The notes below the pieces were generated by a model, which saw nothing but the letters and a program-made list of their open reading frames with translations, ran no database searches and was not told the DNA's origin. A stretch of DNA of 64,000 nucleotides from NCBI GenBank assembly GCA_004352715.1, contig SCFE01000008.1, positions 2,729,740 through 2,793,739 on the forward strand, given 5' to 3'. Made by a program: the position numbers and the translations under genes. This document shows, in pieces, positions 49,731 to 54,661 of the stretch. Every line of letters starts with the position of its first letter. The stretch's first letter is position 1. Origin of the DNA: Hofstenia miamia. Taxonomy: Eukaryota > Xenacoelomorpha > Acoela.

Positions 49731-50777
49731 TAATAATAATATTAACAATAATATTTTGCAAGAATTCTAAGTCCCGGTTGAAAAACAGCAGATATTTAGA
49801 AAATATCTATTAGGGGGTTATGATCCCCAGTAAAAGTTAGAAGTCACCTGATCTCACTAGGTAAGCTTCACTAACTAGAACATTTAACGTTGACGTTGGA
49901 CATCTGTTTAGTCGTGCATGATATATGATCCTGATAATGCAGATTGAACAATTAAATCAGAGTAAGAAAGTTTGTATGATATTTGCGGAAGCCTGACGGA
50001 TGACCCGTGATGTGAACATTTATACATTTTAGACATGCACTTCATCAAAATTAAATTTTTTAAAAGTAAAGTTGATAAAGCACAATATATCACTTTAATG
50101 CCATTTAGTCCTTGCCTCTCTAGTCACAGAATTGATCGCAAACATTTTGCTTCATTGGATTTTGCGTCTTGTCTTAATTGCTCCTGCATCTAAGTTTTAG
50201 AAGGCAAGGAACTTACAAATTCATACTCAAATTCGCTCTTAGATTGAGGATGTCCACTTGAAACAGACAAAGATTCTGTTAAATACTAAGTGATGTAAAA
50301 ATATAAAATCAATAAGAGCTCCTGCAAAAAATTCTCTAGAATTTCGATGCATAATTTCTCATTATTTCTTTATCTAATTTGTTTTACAGAAAGATTCTAT
50401 CCATGCATGGCTTTCGATTGAAATGTGCATGTTGTCAATAATAGAAAATCACTAGCTTTCAAAGCATAATTACAAACTTTTTTGTTAAAAATATATACAT
50501 AGATATTGATCCTATTCCTCGAAATTGAAATAATATCATCCATCATACCTGCTGATAGTGATCGTCTTTTGATTGGAGTTTCTTTAGGTTTTGATGCTCT
50601 TTTACGAGCACTTGACGCTCTGATTTCGAATGATTGTTGAATAGGTAGTCCTGAAGAAGTTCGCCATCTTTTATCGGTACCTCCAAAATAGTGCCCAACT
50701 GAGCTGTCCTGAACAGGCAAATTTAATACGTCAGAGACGCCATATGATGGTGGAGGGACTACAAACGCTACTGGCAT
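4051..50777 (-). CDS. LOXHD1: LOXHD1-like PLAT-repeat protein, amino-terminal part, 12 exons (gene span)
   Basis: Spliced gene on the minus strand; the coding order runs from high to low coordinates. Joining the twelve exons listed separately gives 2728 coding bases (909 full codons plus one base) without a stop, and all eleven junctions match in phase. The product has a basic Ser-rich leader (residues 1-100), then PLAT/LH2 beta-sandwich domains at about 103-213, 236-345, 366-478, 492-627, 644-755 and 768-888, and the start of another at 897. Each carries the family signs: a xYxVxxxTG opening strand, a GW(F/Y/H)L-type segment and a C(N/Q)xW(L/F) closing segment. Domain order and linker sequences match the first domains of vertebrate LOXHD1, a protein of 15 PLAT domains needed for hair-cell mechanotransduction and thought to bind lipid or membrane partners. 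Orthology is from remembered family sequence, not a search. The 3' half lies beyond the left edge. Confidence 0.93.
4870..6846 (+). pseudogene. Decayed hAT transposon with ZMYM1/TTF-type transposase
   Basis: It begins with a G-rich hAT-like terminus (GCCGTAACTAGGGGG). From ATG at 5133 the plus strand reads, through several stops and frameshifts, as a TTF-type zinc-finger and DUF4371/hAT transposase. Visible pieces are [19 protein letters not shown] with AAFCY (about 5390-5465), a helical region at 5695-5967 ([20 protein letters not shown]), [19 protein letters not shown] with VHRLNLLLV (6115-6225), and a C-terminal part at 6454-6846. The order is that of a complete transposase, but it is interrupted at least five times and cannot be functional. 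No matching 3' terminus was found near 6930-6990. Confidence 0.8.
7172..7397. mobile_element. PIF/Harbinger-type hairpin MITE
   Basis: A 226-bp near-palindrome: almost the whole left half (GGCCATGGTTAG..., ...GATTGAATCGCAT, ...AGATAATTAG) recurs inverted in the right half. Direct TTA trinucleotides flank it at 7169-7171 and 7398-7400. A 3-bp TTA/TAA target duplication with long inverted repeats is the PIF/Harbinger pattern. No coding capacity. Confidence 0.75.
7480..7755 (-). pseudogene. Penelope-like element fragment, GIY-YIG endonuclease region
   Basis: The minus strand encodes [14 protein letters not shown], then [20 protein letters not shown] and [12 protein letters not shown]. This matches the linker and GIY-YIG endonuclease seen at the C terminus of Penelope-like retroelements (VY.F.C..C...YIG.T.RHL..RI.EH). 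The reverse transcriptase that should lie upstream (higher coordinates) is not recognisable, so this is a short relic. Confidence 0.65.
8400..8720 (+). pseudogene. hAT transposase fragment
   Basis: One frame reads [20 protein letters not shown] with IFKR and ITSPRILI following. This resembles the DUF659/hAT core (HVTCLAHALHRVAEE, then a VK..F.KAP.R segment). Stops and frame changes on both sides show that it is dead. It is not the same family as the 4870-6846 element. Confidence 0.55.
9492..9533. repeat. G/C-rich hairpin
   Basis: CGGGGGGATAAT at 9492-9503 can pair with ATTACCCCCCG at 9523-9533 around a 19-base loop. It stands out in very AT-rich DNA and is probably the end of a degraded transposon; no function is claimed. 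Confidence 0.4.
10256..10410 (-). CDS. LOXHD1: LOXHD1-like exon 11: middle of PLAT 6
   Basis: 155 bp, phase 1 to 0. It encodes [17 protein letters not shown], the most conserved LOXHD1 PLAT motif, followed by [10 protein letters not shown]. Acceptor ends ATTTAG, donor GTAAAT. With exons 10 and 12 it completes a canonical PLAT domain. Confidence 0.94.
11373..11702 (-). CDS. LOXHD1: LOXHD1-like exon 10: most of PLAT 5 and start of PLAT 6
   Basis: 330 bp, phase 1 to 1. It encodes [20 protein letters not shown] and [11 protein letters not shown] of PLAT 5, then [14 protein letters not shown], the first strand of PLAT 6. Acceptor ends GCTTAG, donor GTGAGT. Plus-strand open frames over the same bases (11473-11746) are shadows. 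Confidence 0.94.
11703..13830. other. Intron sequence (between exons 9 and 10), no feature found
   Basis: AT-rich intron DNA. Short open frames at 12399-12620 and 12946-13128 (+) have no recognisable domain and no splice support. Confidence 0.5.
13833..13935. mobile_element. Possible hAT terminal fragment
   Basis: GAGTGGCGATGCAAGGGG followed by C-rich runs (CCCCCCCTAAATAC, CTGCCCCTGCCC) resembles the CAGTGGCG...GGGG ends of hAT elements. No partner end or target duplication was found. Confidence 0.35.
13997..14426. mobile_element. DNA transposon or MITE with about 65-70-bp inverted ends
   Basis: TTCTGCAGCGAGCAAATTTC at 13997 recurs inverted at 14407-14426. Further in, AAAGTCGAGATT (14045-14056) pairs with AATCTCGACTTTT (14366-14378), so the two ends are colinear inverted repeats. 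The interior of about 290 bases includes short open frames on both strands with no recognisable domain. Confidence 0.6.
14460..14530. repeat. TATATG/TA microsatellite
   Basis: Alternating TATATG and TA units. The short protein this would encode (YMYIYMYMY) is an artefact. Confidence 0.85.
16704..17000 (+). pseudogene. pogo/Tigger-like transposase fragment (HTH region)
   Basis: From ATG at 16704 the plus strand reads [16 protein letters not shown], then in a shifted frame [19 protein letters not shown] and, after another shift, [20 protein letters not shown]. This is the psq/CENP-B helix-turn-helix layout of pogo-like transposases, with at least two frameshifts. The catalytic DDE part is absent; the segment runs directly into a MITE copy at 17052. 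Confidence 0.65.
17052..17306 (-). mobile_element. TTTCCCGC-family MITE, old copy
   Basis: Reverse-strand copy of the repeat at 47711-47972 and 62846-63090. Shared blocks are TCTATGGAAAATGCAAAAA, GGGAATCGCA, AGGTAGGTA and CCCTGCAAAATTT. It is the most diverged of the three. Its CCGCTTTTT end is flanked by (TA)n at 17297-17316. Confidence 0.7.
18186..18975. repeat. 790-bp duplicated block, first copy
   Basis: Nearly identical to 21819-22611 with a few substitutions and small indels. It ends exactly at a single N (18976). Contains no recognisable gene. Confidence 0.9.
19117..19317 (-). CDS. LOXHD1: LOXHD1-like exon 9: end of PLAT 4, start of PLAT 5
   Basis: 201 bp, phase 1 to 1. It has the closing segment [15 protein letters not shown], a basic linker ([12 protein letters not shown]), and then the opening strands of PLAT 5 ([19 protein letters not shown]). 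The linker wording, with DGLIERQLYE-like and KKRLKK-like stretches in the vertebrate protein, is a strong orthology mark. Acceptor ends TTTAG, donor GTGAGA. Confidence 0.93.
19318..21220. other. Intron sequence (between exons 8 and 9), no feature found
   Basis: Very AT-rich, with one single N at 20149. I found no local duplicate for this N and no recognisable coding or repeat structure. Confidence 0.5.
21222..21337. repeat. 116-bp block repeated at 21705-21817
   Basis: TGCTTGATGTTAA onward recurs at 21705-21817, between two single Ns (21704 and 21818), with a handful of differences. Confidence 0.85.
21819..22611. repeat. 790-bp duplicated block, second copy
   Basis: Begins immediately after the single N at 21818 at the base matching 18186, and continues into unique sequence after about 22611. 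Confidence 0.9.
22624..22805. mobile_element. MITE-like inverted repeat, 47-bp arms
   Basis: Arms at 22624-22670 and 22759-22805 start TTCTAAAATATA and end CAAGAGAA, and pair with a few mismatches. The spacer is 88 bases. The size and form of a MITE; no target duplication identified. Confidence 0.6.
23463..23608 (-). CDS. LOXHD1: LOXHD1-like exon 8: core of PLAT 4
   Basis: 146 bp, phase 2 to 1, with no long open frame of its own. It encodes FERGST, then [20 protein letters not shown], which is the central PLAT signature. The sequence [14 protein letters not shown] followed by VVVFCPSTG matches the corresponding part of vertebrate PLAT 3 closely. Acceptor ends CTTTAG, donor GTATAA. Confidence 0.92.
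23609..25003. other. Intron sequence (between exons 7 and 8), no feature found
   Basis: AT-rich intron DNA up to an N gap. An open frame at 23830-24012 (+) has no recognisable domain. Confidence 0.5.
25004..25609. other. Assembly gap (606 N)
   Basis: Run of N within the exon 7-8 intron. Open frames crossing it are meaningless. Confidence 1.
25610..27524. other. Intron sequence (between exons 7 and 8), no feature found
   Basis: Extremely AT-rich. An open frame at 26486-26713 (+) has no recognisable domain. Confidence 0.5.
27525..27739 (-). CDS. LOXHD1: LOXHD1-like exon 7: first half of PLAT 4
   Basis: 215 bp, phase 0 to 2. It opens with [20 protein letters not shown], a typical PLAT start, and contains an unusual lysine/arginine-rich loop ([14 protein letters not shown]) followed by a Ser/Asp-rich stretch. 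The longest open frame here (27439-27681) is the wrong one; the PLAT reading lies in another frame. Acceptor ends TTTTAG, donor GTATAC. The split codon AG|T joins exon 8 in phase. Confidence 0.92.
28507..28717. other. Assembly gap (211 N) inside a (TA)n tract
   Basis: TA repeats border the gap on both sides (28496-28506 and 28718-28734), so the missing bases are probably microsatellite. Confidence 1.
28740..30180. other. Intron sequence (between exons 6 and 7), no feature found
   Basis: AT-rich; nothing recognisable on either strand. Confidence 0.45.
30261..31170 (+). pseudogene. Non-LTR retrotransposon (LINE) remnant, RT thumb and C-terminal part
   Basis: The frame at 30261-30668 encodes the thumb region after the catalytic core: [33 protein letters not shown], then a NRKI..YGS-like stretch. 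This is the LGVxIDxxLSFxxHI...KISK...L...L pattern of CR1/Jockey-type LINEs. The typical C-terminal piece [17 protein letters not shown] reappears at about 31070-31170 in another frame. A hAT MITE (30772-31014) sits between the two. The palm with its YADD motif is missing upstream. Confidence 0.72.
30772..31014. mobile_element. Intact non-autonomous hAT element (243 bp)
   Basis: The termini are inverted repeats: CAGTGGCGTACGCAGG on the left, CCTGCGTACGCCCCTG on the right. A perfect 8-bp target duplication CTCACAAT occurs at 30764-30771 and 31015-31022. It fits the hAT preference nTnnnnAn. No coding capacity. It lies inside the older LINE remnant. Confidence 0.92.
31362..31565 (-). CDS. LOXHD1: LOXHD1-like exon 6: second half of PLAT 3
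   Basis: The 68 codons are in phase 0 to 0. They encode the [11 protein letters not shown] segment and the closing strand [16 protein letters not shown], which closely resembles closing segments elsewhere in the LOXHD1 family. The acceptor follows a run of eight T (TTTTTTTTAG) and the donor is GTAAGA. On the plus strand 31345-31569 is also open, but that is only a shadow of this exon. Confidence 0.93.
31566..32900. other. Intron sequence (between exons 5 and 6), no feature found
   Basis: AT-rich intron. Open frames at 32048-32254 and 32684-32908 (+) have no recognisable domain. Confidence 0.45.
33000..33610 (-). pseudogene. LINE reverse-transcriptase thumb fragment
   Basis: The minus strand reads [29 protein letters not shown] and IIRLLKAF (about 33610-33430), then in another frame [14 protein letters not shown] (about 33290). 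This is the K.LGV.IS.dlkW..Hv..I..kA..R...lR pattern followed by LE.vQrRA.RII, the RT thumb region of a Jockey/CR1-like LINE. Several frame breaks. The 123-codon open frame at 32971-33342 is mostly an out-of-frame shadow. Confidence 0.65.
33890..34735. repeat. GC-rich block of unknown origin inside the hAT element
   Basis: Base composition changes from AT-rich to roughly balanced, and back near 34735. There is no convincing open frame on either strand, no tRNA-like promoter that I can defend, and an N gap within. It may be a SINE or other insertion, or the body of the hAT element itself. Confidence 0.45.
34011..34212. other. Assembly gap (202 N) with identical flanks
   Basis: The same 30 bases, beginning GGTGCCAACATATG, end at 34010 and start at 34213. 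The two contigs probably overlap, so the gap may not be real. Confidence 1.
35749..37103 (+). pseudogene. FoxF: FoxF forkhead retropseudogene
   Basis: The plus strand reads through an acidic N-terminal region ([16 protein letters not shown] at about 35850), then [11 protein letters not shown] deletion removes the start of the forkhead domain. It resumes with [20 protein letters not shown], frameshifts in the T run at 36055-36059, and continues [20 protein letters not shown] and [20 protein letters not shown], then [29 protein letters not shown] is diagnostic for FoxF. After another shift a [13 protein letters not shown]-type frame follows up to an N gap (36382-36714). The C-terminal part ends at 37076 and AATAAA lies at 37098-37103. 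No introns are visible across the known part and there are at least three frame breaks, so this is a dead retrocopy. No poly(A) tail or target duplication was found. Confidence 0.82.
36382..36714. other. Assembly gap (333 N) inside the FoxF pseudogene
   Basis: Run of N between the region following the forkhead domain and the C-terminal part of the FoxF copy. Confidence 1.
37104..38016. other. Intron sequence (between exons 5 and 6), no feature found
   Basis: AT-rich; an open frame at 37431-37649 (-) has no recognisable domain. Confidence 0.45.
38017..38400 (-). CDS. LOXHD1: LOXHD1-like exon 5: end of PLAT 2 and first half of PLAT 3
   Basis: Longest exon of the model, 128 codons, phase 0 to 0. 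It contains IRLEHDNTG and [12 protein letters not shown] of PLAT 2, followed by a linker resembling the one after PLAT1 of vertebrate LOXHD1 (TDxxRP, then a C-N-x-W segment). PLAT 3 then opens with [10 protein letters not shown]. The acceptor ends TTTTAG and the donor is GTATGA. The exon ends after SSESFE, the structural equivalent of the exon 4 end. Confidence 0.93.
39146..39433 (-). CDS. LOXHD1: LOXHD1-like exon 4: end of PLAT 1, start of PLAT 2
   Basis: The 96 codons (phase 0 to 0) begin with the last strand of PLAT 1 (WVFPCQKWF, the C-x-x-W signature), pass through a linker, and open PLAT 2 with [20 protein letters not shown], a nearly canonical start. Acceptor ending TTTAG, donor GTACGT. 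The exon ends just after SSTFQ, before the strand that carries the [10 protein letters not shown] motif in exon 5. Confidence 0.93.
39950..40070. other. Assembly gap (121 N) inside a (TA)n tract
   Basis: Bordered on both sides by TA repeats; probably an unread microsatellite. Confidence 1.
40086..43431. other. Intron sequence (between exons 3 and 4), no feature found
   Basis: Intron DNA with no recognised gene or transposon. Around 41030-41215 a C/G-rich patch (GTGAAGGGGGCAGTGC, CTCTTCTGCCCC) may be a degraded transposon end. Confidence 0.4.
43432..43456. repeat. (TA)n microsatellite
   Basis: Simple TA repeat just before a 71-codon open frame (43458-43673, +) that has no recognisable domain. 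Confidence 0.85.
43802..44067. repeat. 266-bp tandem duplicate, first copy
   Basis: Repeated at 44069-44335 with few differences. The single N at 44068 is exactly the junction. Confidence 0.9.
44069..44335. repeat. 266-bp tandem duplicate, second copy
   Basis: Starts directly after the single N at the base matching 43802. Confidence 0.9.
44340..45815. other. Intron sequence (between exons 3 and 4), no feature found
   Basis: Nothing recognisable on either strand. Confidence 0.45.
45848..45985. other. Assembly gap (138 N) inside a (TA)n tract
   Basis: TA repeats on both sides (45819-45847 and 45986-46015), then a (TAA)n run at 46016-46040. Confidence 1.
46090..46380 (-). CDS. LOXHD1: LOXHD1-like exon 3: most of PLAT domain 1
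   Basis: The 97 codons (phase 0 to 0) run from a short SPSSNN linker into the opening PLAT strand (LYRVIVTTG) and end near the conserved aromatic segment (HDWFCKEVQ). Acceptor ending TTTAG, donor GTATAG. The usual GAGTDANV signature after the first strand is replaced by a Ser/Ala/Lys segment ([16 protein letters not shown]), and there is a lysine-rich loop ([16 protein letters not shown]). This domain precedes the one that best matches PLAT1 of the vertebrate protein as I remember it, so it looks like an extra amino-terminal repeat. Confidence 0.9.
47637..47972 (+). mobile_element. TTTCCCGC-family MITE with TA flanks
   Basis: The unit 47711-47972 begins TTTCCCGCT and ends AGCGGGAAA, with TA immediately outside on both sides. 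Its right part (GGAAACGTAGTCATGATAAT) recurs inverted at about 47640-47680, so the whole stretch can fold back. Related copies are at 62846-63090 (+) and 17052-17306 (-). TA targeting would suggest a Tc1/mariner-type MITE, but the TA-repeat setting makes the target site ambiguous. Confidence 0.7.
48137..48380. mobile_element. Inverted-repeat element containing a telomere-like tract
   Basis: GGAATTTCGTGAAAT with CAGTGAATTTGTGAAATT (48150-48198) recurs inverted as AATTTCACAAATTCACTG with TACGAAATTTC at about 48330-48372. The loop contains CCTAACCCTAACCCTAA at about 48275, three TTAGGG-type units on the minus strand followed by degenerate ones. Confidence 0.6.
48484..49181. repeat. 698-bp tandem duplicate, first copy
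   Basis: Repeated at 49183-49857 and separated only by the single N at 49182. Differences are scattered SNPs, a small internal duplication (GTTTAGCAGTTGGAAATG twice) and (TAA)n length. Confidence 0.9.
49183..49857. repeat. 675-bp tandem duplicate, second copy
   Basis: Begins right after the single N and runs on into unique sequence after CTGATCTCAC. Confidence 0.9.
50217..50275 (-). CDS. LOXHD1: LOXHD1-like exon 2: serine-rich linker (59 bp)
   Basis: A very short exon found because the phase-1 end of exon 1 cannot join the phase-0 start of the 46.1-46.4 kb exon without a stop. It has an acceptor ending TTTAACAG and a perfect GTAAGT donor (50211-50216). Read in phase 1 it is open and encodes a serine-rich, acid-ending linker ([19 protein letters not shown]), and it leaves in phase 0 exactly as the next exon requires. 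Confidence 0.78.
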
Positions 50778-50780
50778 TAT
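50549..50780 (-). CDS. LOXHD1: LOXHD1-like exon 1 of the model: probable start codon and basic leader
   Basis: First exon that I can place. It is preceded by an acceptor ending TTTAG at 50781-50782 and followed by a GTATGATG donor, leaving in phase 1. The first codon after the acceptor is ATA, then ATG at 50775-50777. I use that ATG as the start because no upstream coding exon is visible, which makes the acceptor a 5'UTR splice. An upstream coding exon ending in phase 0 remains possible. The 76 residues have no PLAT motif. They open hydrophobic and proline-rich ([13 protein letters not shown]) and end strongly basic ([19 protein letters not shown]), a possible nuclear-localisation or phosphorylation segment. 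Confidence 0.8.
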
Positions 50781-51215
50781 CTAAACTAGTAGATCTAAGC
50801 TATTTTTCCATTTACAGTAGAAGTAGATATCGGTTTATCCCCTTTCTTAAGTCTTACATTTCAAAAAATATTAGATATAATGACAAACAAAGTAAACTTA
50901 CTTTATGAAATCGAATTGTTAGGTTGAAATAACAATTTTCAATATTTATAAAAACATGTCAGCAGTTTGTCAGAATGCTTTTTTATTCATCTATTATTTA
51001 TTAAGAAAGATGAATACATTCTACTTTTATCTTAAGATGTATTCCTTTTAAAAATCCAGTCAAGGCTACGTTTTTGAGATAAGAGATATCAATGGCCATT
51101 AAATACGGAAAGCGCCGAGTGAATGACATTATTGTTGATATTCTTTTTTCACATAAAATCGCGGTAAAGCCATATTCTTATTTTTTCAATATTGATCAAC
51201 ATCCTTTATTTATTT

Positions 51216-51354
51216 TATTTTCTTGGTTTTATGTAATGAAATTCAATTACAAAGAAATGTCAGAAATCCTCGTTGCCAATATATCTTTACTAGACCAAGA
51301 ATAATGCATATCTCAAATTTTAAACTGTATAACAAAAAATTTAGTATATATATA
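51216..51354 (+). repeat. 139-bp dispersed duplicate (also 54523-54661)
   Basis: Almost identical to 54523-54661 (one visible difference, TTGCCAAT against TTGCTAAT). Both copies end in a (TA)n tract; this one runs into an 8-N gap at 51355-51362. A 70-codon open frame (51092-51304) overlaps it but has no recognisable domain. Confidence 0.85.
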
Positions 51355-51362
51355 NNNNNNNN

Positions 51363-51418
<56 letters not shown>

Positions 51419-51933
51419 AATATCAATGACCAGGAATGATAAGCACAGTTAATATATATAATGTGTAAAGCATAAATTGTTAAATATAACTTCAACAAAA
51501 CGAATTCAAAATACCAGGGATAATAGTGTAAGCGCAAAAATAACATTTTAGTTGCTAAGTTGATAGTTTTCCAAATAAACAACTTTTTATAAAATGCGGG
51601 CTGTTTATCATCTATTTCTACTCTTTTGTTCACAGAATAAACAATTCCATGATACAAAAATATCCTAAGATATAATGAACTTTGTGTGACTGAACACTTA
51701 ATTCAGAAACTAGCCATTTTGTAAATATAATGTTTCGTCATAATTGATAGTCAATTACTTCTTAGTATAACCACCTTCTTCAATTTTTTAATAGCAACTT
51801 TTTACTACCTAATTTGACACTATTACCTAAAACCCTTGCCTTGATTATGACCTTTTTAATGTATTGCTGAAAGCAGAGTGGGAAACATAGATTATAAAGG
51901 TCTCCAATTCAGAGTCGAATTTTTGAAAGTCAG
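51363..51933. repeat. About 570-bp duplicate, first copy
   Basis: Starts with (ATT)n after the 8-N gap and ends at the single N at 51934. Matches 52129-52686, with moderate differences and a much longer (ATT)n run. Confidence 0.88.
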
Positions 51934-52128
51934 NTGGAAAGTTTACCTGTACCAGCGCGTATCCGAGAATAATTATGCGTACACATTGTACCAGCATGTT
52001 TATGGGGTATAACCCAAATTTTTTCGATGTAGTTTTGCATAAAAATTTTTGCCAATGCAAAGTATGGCAATAATCATTAAAATGGTGGAATCTTACATCG
52101 AAGACATGATATTGATATGAGTGAGATA

Positions 52129-52686
52129 TTATTATTATTATTATTATTATTATTAAAATATCAATGACTACGATGAATAAGCACAGTTAATATATATATA
52201 CGGTGTAAAGCATAAATTTAAATTCGATTATTATATATAACTTCAACAAAACGAATTCAAAATACCAAGGATAATAGTGTAAGCGCATAAAATAACTTTT
52301 TAGTACCTAAATTGATAGTTTTCCTAAATAAACAACTTTTTAGAAAATGCGGGCTGTTTATCATCCGTTTCTACTCTTTTGCTCACAGAATAGACAATTC
52401 CATGATACAAAAATATCCTAAGATATAATGAACTTTGTGTGACTGACCACTCAATTCAGAAACTAGCTATTTTGTAAATATAATGTTTCCTCATAATTGG
52501 TAGTCAATTAATTCTTAGTACAACAACCTTTTTCAATTTTTTAATAGCAACTTTTTACTACCTAATTTGACACTATTACCTAAAACCCCAGCCTTGATTA
52601 TGACCTTTTTAATGCATTGCTGAAAGCAGAGTGGGAAACATAGATTATAACGGTCTCCAATTCAGAGTCGAATTTTTGAAAGTCAG
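52129..52686. repeat. About 560-bp duplicate, second copy
   Basis: Second copy of 51363-51933. About 195 bases of unrelated sequence lie between the two copies. Confidence 0.88.
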
Positions 52687-52750
52687 TTAGACTTCTCGCA
52701 TATAATATAATTACATTGTTGTTCTTAGTACAGATAATGTATATGAAACT

Positions 52751-53014
52751 ATGCGCGTACGTACATTATGCCAAGCAACGGATAAATATTTCCTATTGCC
52801 CACAAAACAAATCGCAAATTTGTTTACAACGCAAATCGAAAAGGAAATTACTTTGACTTTAACGTATCGTCGGGCGAGACGTAATGCTAATAAGAGATTG
52901 GAAATTAAATTTTATCTCAAAAAGACAGTTAGCCGCTCCCCTACCTTTAACCAACTTCTGACATTTCAAAGGTTAATTCAAGAATTTGATCAAGAATTAC
53001 GCTTAACAGCTTAG
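52751..53014 (+). CDS. Unidentified open frame, 87 codons
   Basis: Open from an ATG at 52751 to TAG, less AT-rich and with more mixed codon use than its surroundings. The product is basic and contains a run such as YRRARRNANKRLEIKF and a C-terminal helical-looking stretch (LTFQRLIQEFDQELRL). I do not recognise it. It may be a relic of a transposon protein. No splice signals or promoter were identified. Confidence 0.25.
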   Translation: MRVRTLCQATDKYFLLPTKQIANLFTTQIEKEITLTLTYRRARRNANKRLEIKFYLKKTVSRSPTFNQLLTFQRLIQEFDQELRLTA

Positions 53015-54404
53015 AACAGTCATTGCGAATAACATGATATCTGACAATTAATCCATTATATCTAATGTGTTAAACATTTCTGATCAGTCTATGCACATGT
53101 AGACGAATATAGCGTCTCCTTTAAAAGAGGAAAAAGTCTAAGCAAATACTGAAAAATTGAGCAAAACTTTGATTTAAAATAAAACTTATGAATGAAAGAA
53201 AAACAGAATTTCAACTGATATGTCCAAAATTTAAATATTTTATATGAGTGCGGAAAAAACCAAGGCTCCTACATCAAAATTAATTGAGCTTTAATCGTCT
53301 ATTTTTGAGAGGAAAATTATAGAGAAGTGTTAAGCAAAGGGTACGACTACCTGTGTGGTTTAGCTTAAAGCTTTTGGAGAGATTTGTCGATTCAGTTTAT
53401 TACTAGAAGAAAACCATATGAAGGTTTGGCTAAAAAAATCAAGAAAAGCTTGCAATACAATTGCTTATTGGAAATATTATTTATTGAGAAGCTAAACTTC
53501 ATAAAGTAGCTCGTGTTTTTAACTCCTGCATAATAAAAATTTCGATAATAATTAATGAATTATTTGAACAACGAAAGTCGAAGTTAACAAGAAAGCGTTT
53601 GTATAATATAATGCAAATTTCTGCAATTCCAAATGAACTTGATTCAAACTATACTGGTAATTTTAATTAATACATAACTCCAAGCAATGCCACGAAATAT
53701 AGACTAAAATGACACTTTAAGATTGACCTATGCACAAGTGATTTTTTTTAAATTAGCTAACTTGATGCTGCTTACAGTATACTGACAATTAAAAGAGAAT
53801 ATATTATATAAATGAAGTATAATGTTTCCAACATAATTCATAAATTAACTCCATTTGATTTCAAATTGTTTTCAACTTGATCAAAAATTTAAACTTTTAA
53901 ATAGTGATGAATTCATAACAAAATGTTTACATTTATGAAATAAACAAAATTACATAAATAGGTATTAATAAACAAGAAATAAATAGAAGAGAGATTGACT
54001 TGTTAACCCAGCGAAACCATCCTTTAATAAAAAACATTAAGCAAAATATTGCAGGATTTTTTCGGGAAATCCCTCAAAGTAAAGGAAAATCCGTATGGGT
54101 TTAGATATTGGCCTACCTTTTATGTATATTTTAATATATATTTAAATATAACTTAATTGCCGGTGGTAAAACTGTGGCGTTGACAAATTTACAAGTGTGA
54201 ACAATTTAAATAAATTTGCGATAAGGCATCACAAAGCAAATGTGGGGCACACACAATGGTATATATTTTTCAATAAATTCACACGATAACCTAAAATTAA
54301 AAAAACTATACATGTAAAAAGCAAATATCATCACACATTTCAACTAAGTTCCCAATTTGCTCATACATAATTTTTAATATAAAATAGAAAAGTGAAAAGC
54401 TAAA

Positions 54405-54515
54405 AATATTAATTAAGGATATATATATATATATGTCCTTAATTAATATTAAATTAATATTAAATGAAATCATTAATATATATATATACATATATATATT
54501 AATGATTTCATTTAA
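54405..54515. repeat. Two adjacent AT-rich palindromes
   Basis: AATATTAATTAAGGA at 54405 pairs with TCCTTAATTAATATT ending at 54450. TTAAATGAAATCATTAATA at 54460 pairs with TATTAATGATTTCATTTAA ending at 54515. Both have (TA)n loops. Confidence 0.8.
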
Positions 54516-54522
54516 TTGCGTG

Positions 54523-54661
54523 TATTTTCTTGGTTTTATGTAATGAAATTCAATTACAAAGAAATGTCAGAAATCCTCGTTGCTAATATATCTTTACTAG
54601 ACCAAGAATAATGCATATCTCAAATTTTAAACTGTATAACAAAAAATTTAGTATATATATA
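54523..54661 (+). repeat. 139-bp dispersed duplicate, second copy
   Basis: Second copy of 51216-51354, 8 bases after the palindrome pair. Confidence 0.85.
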
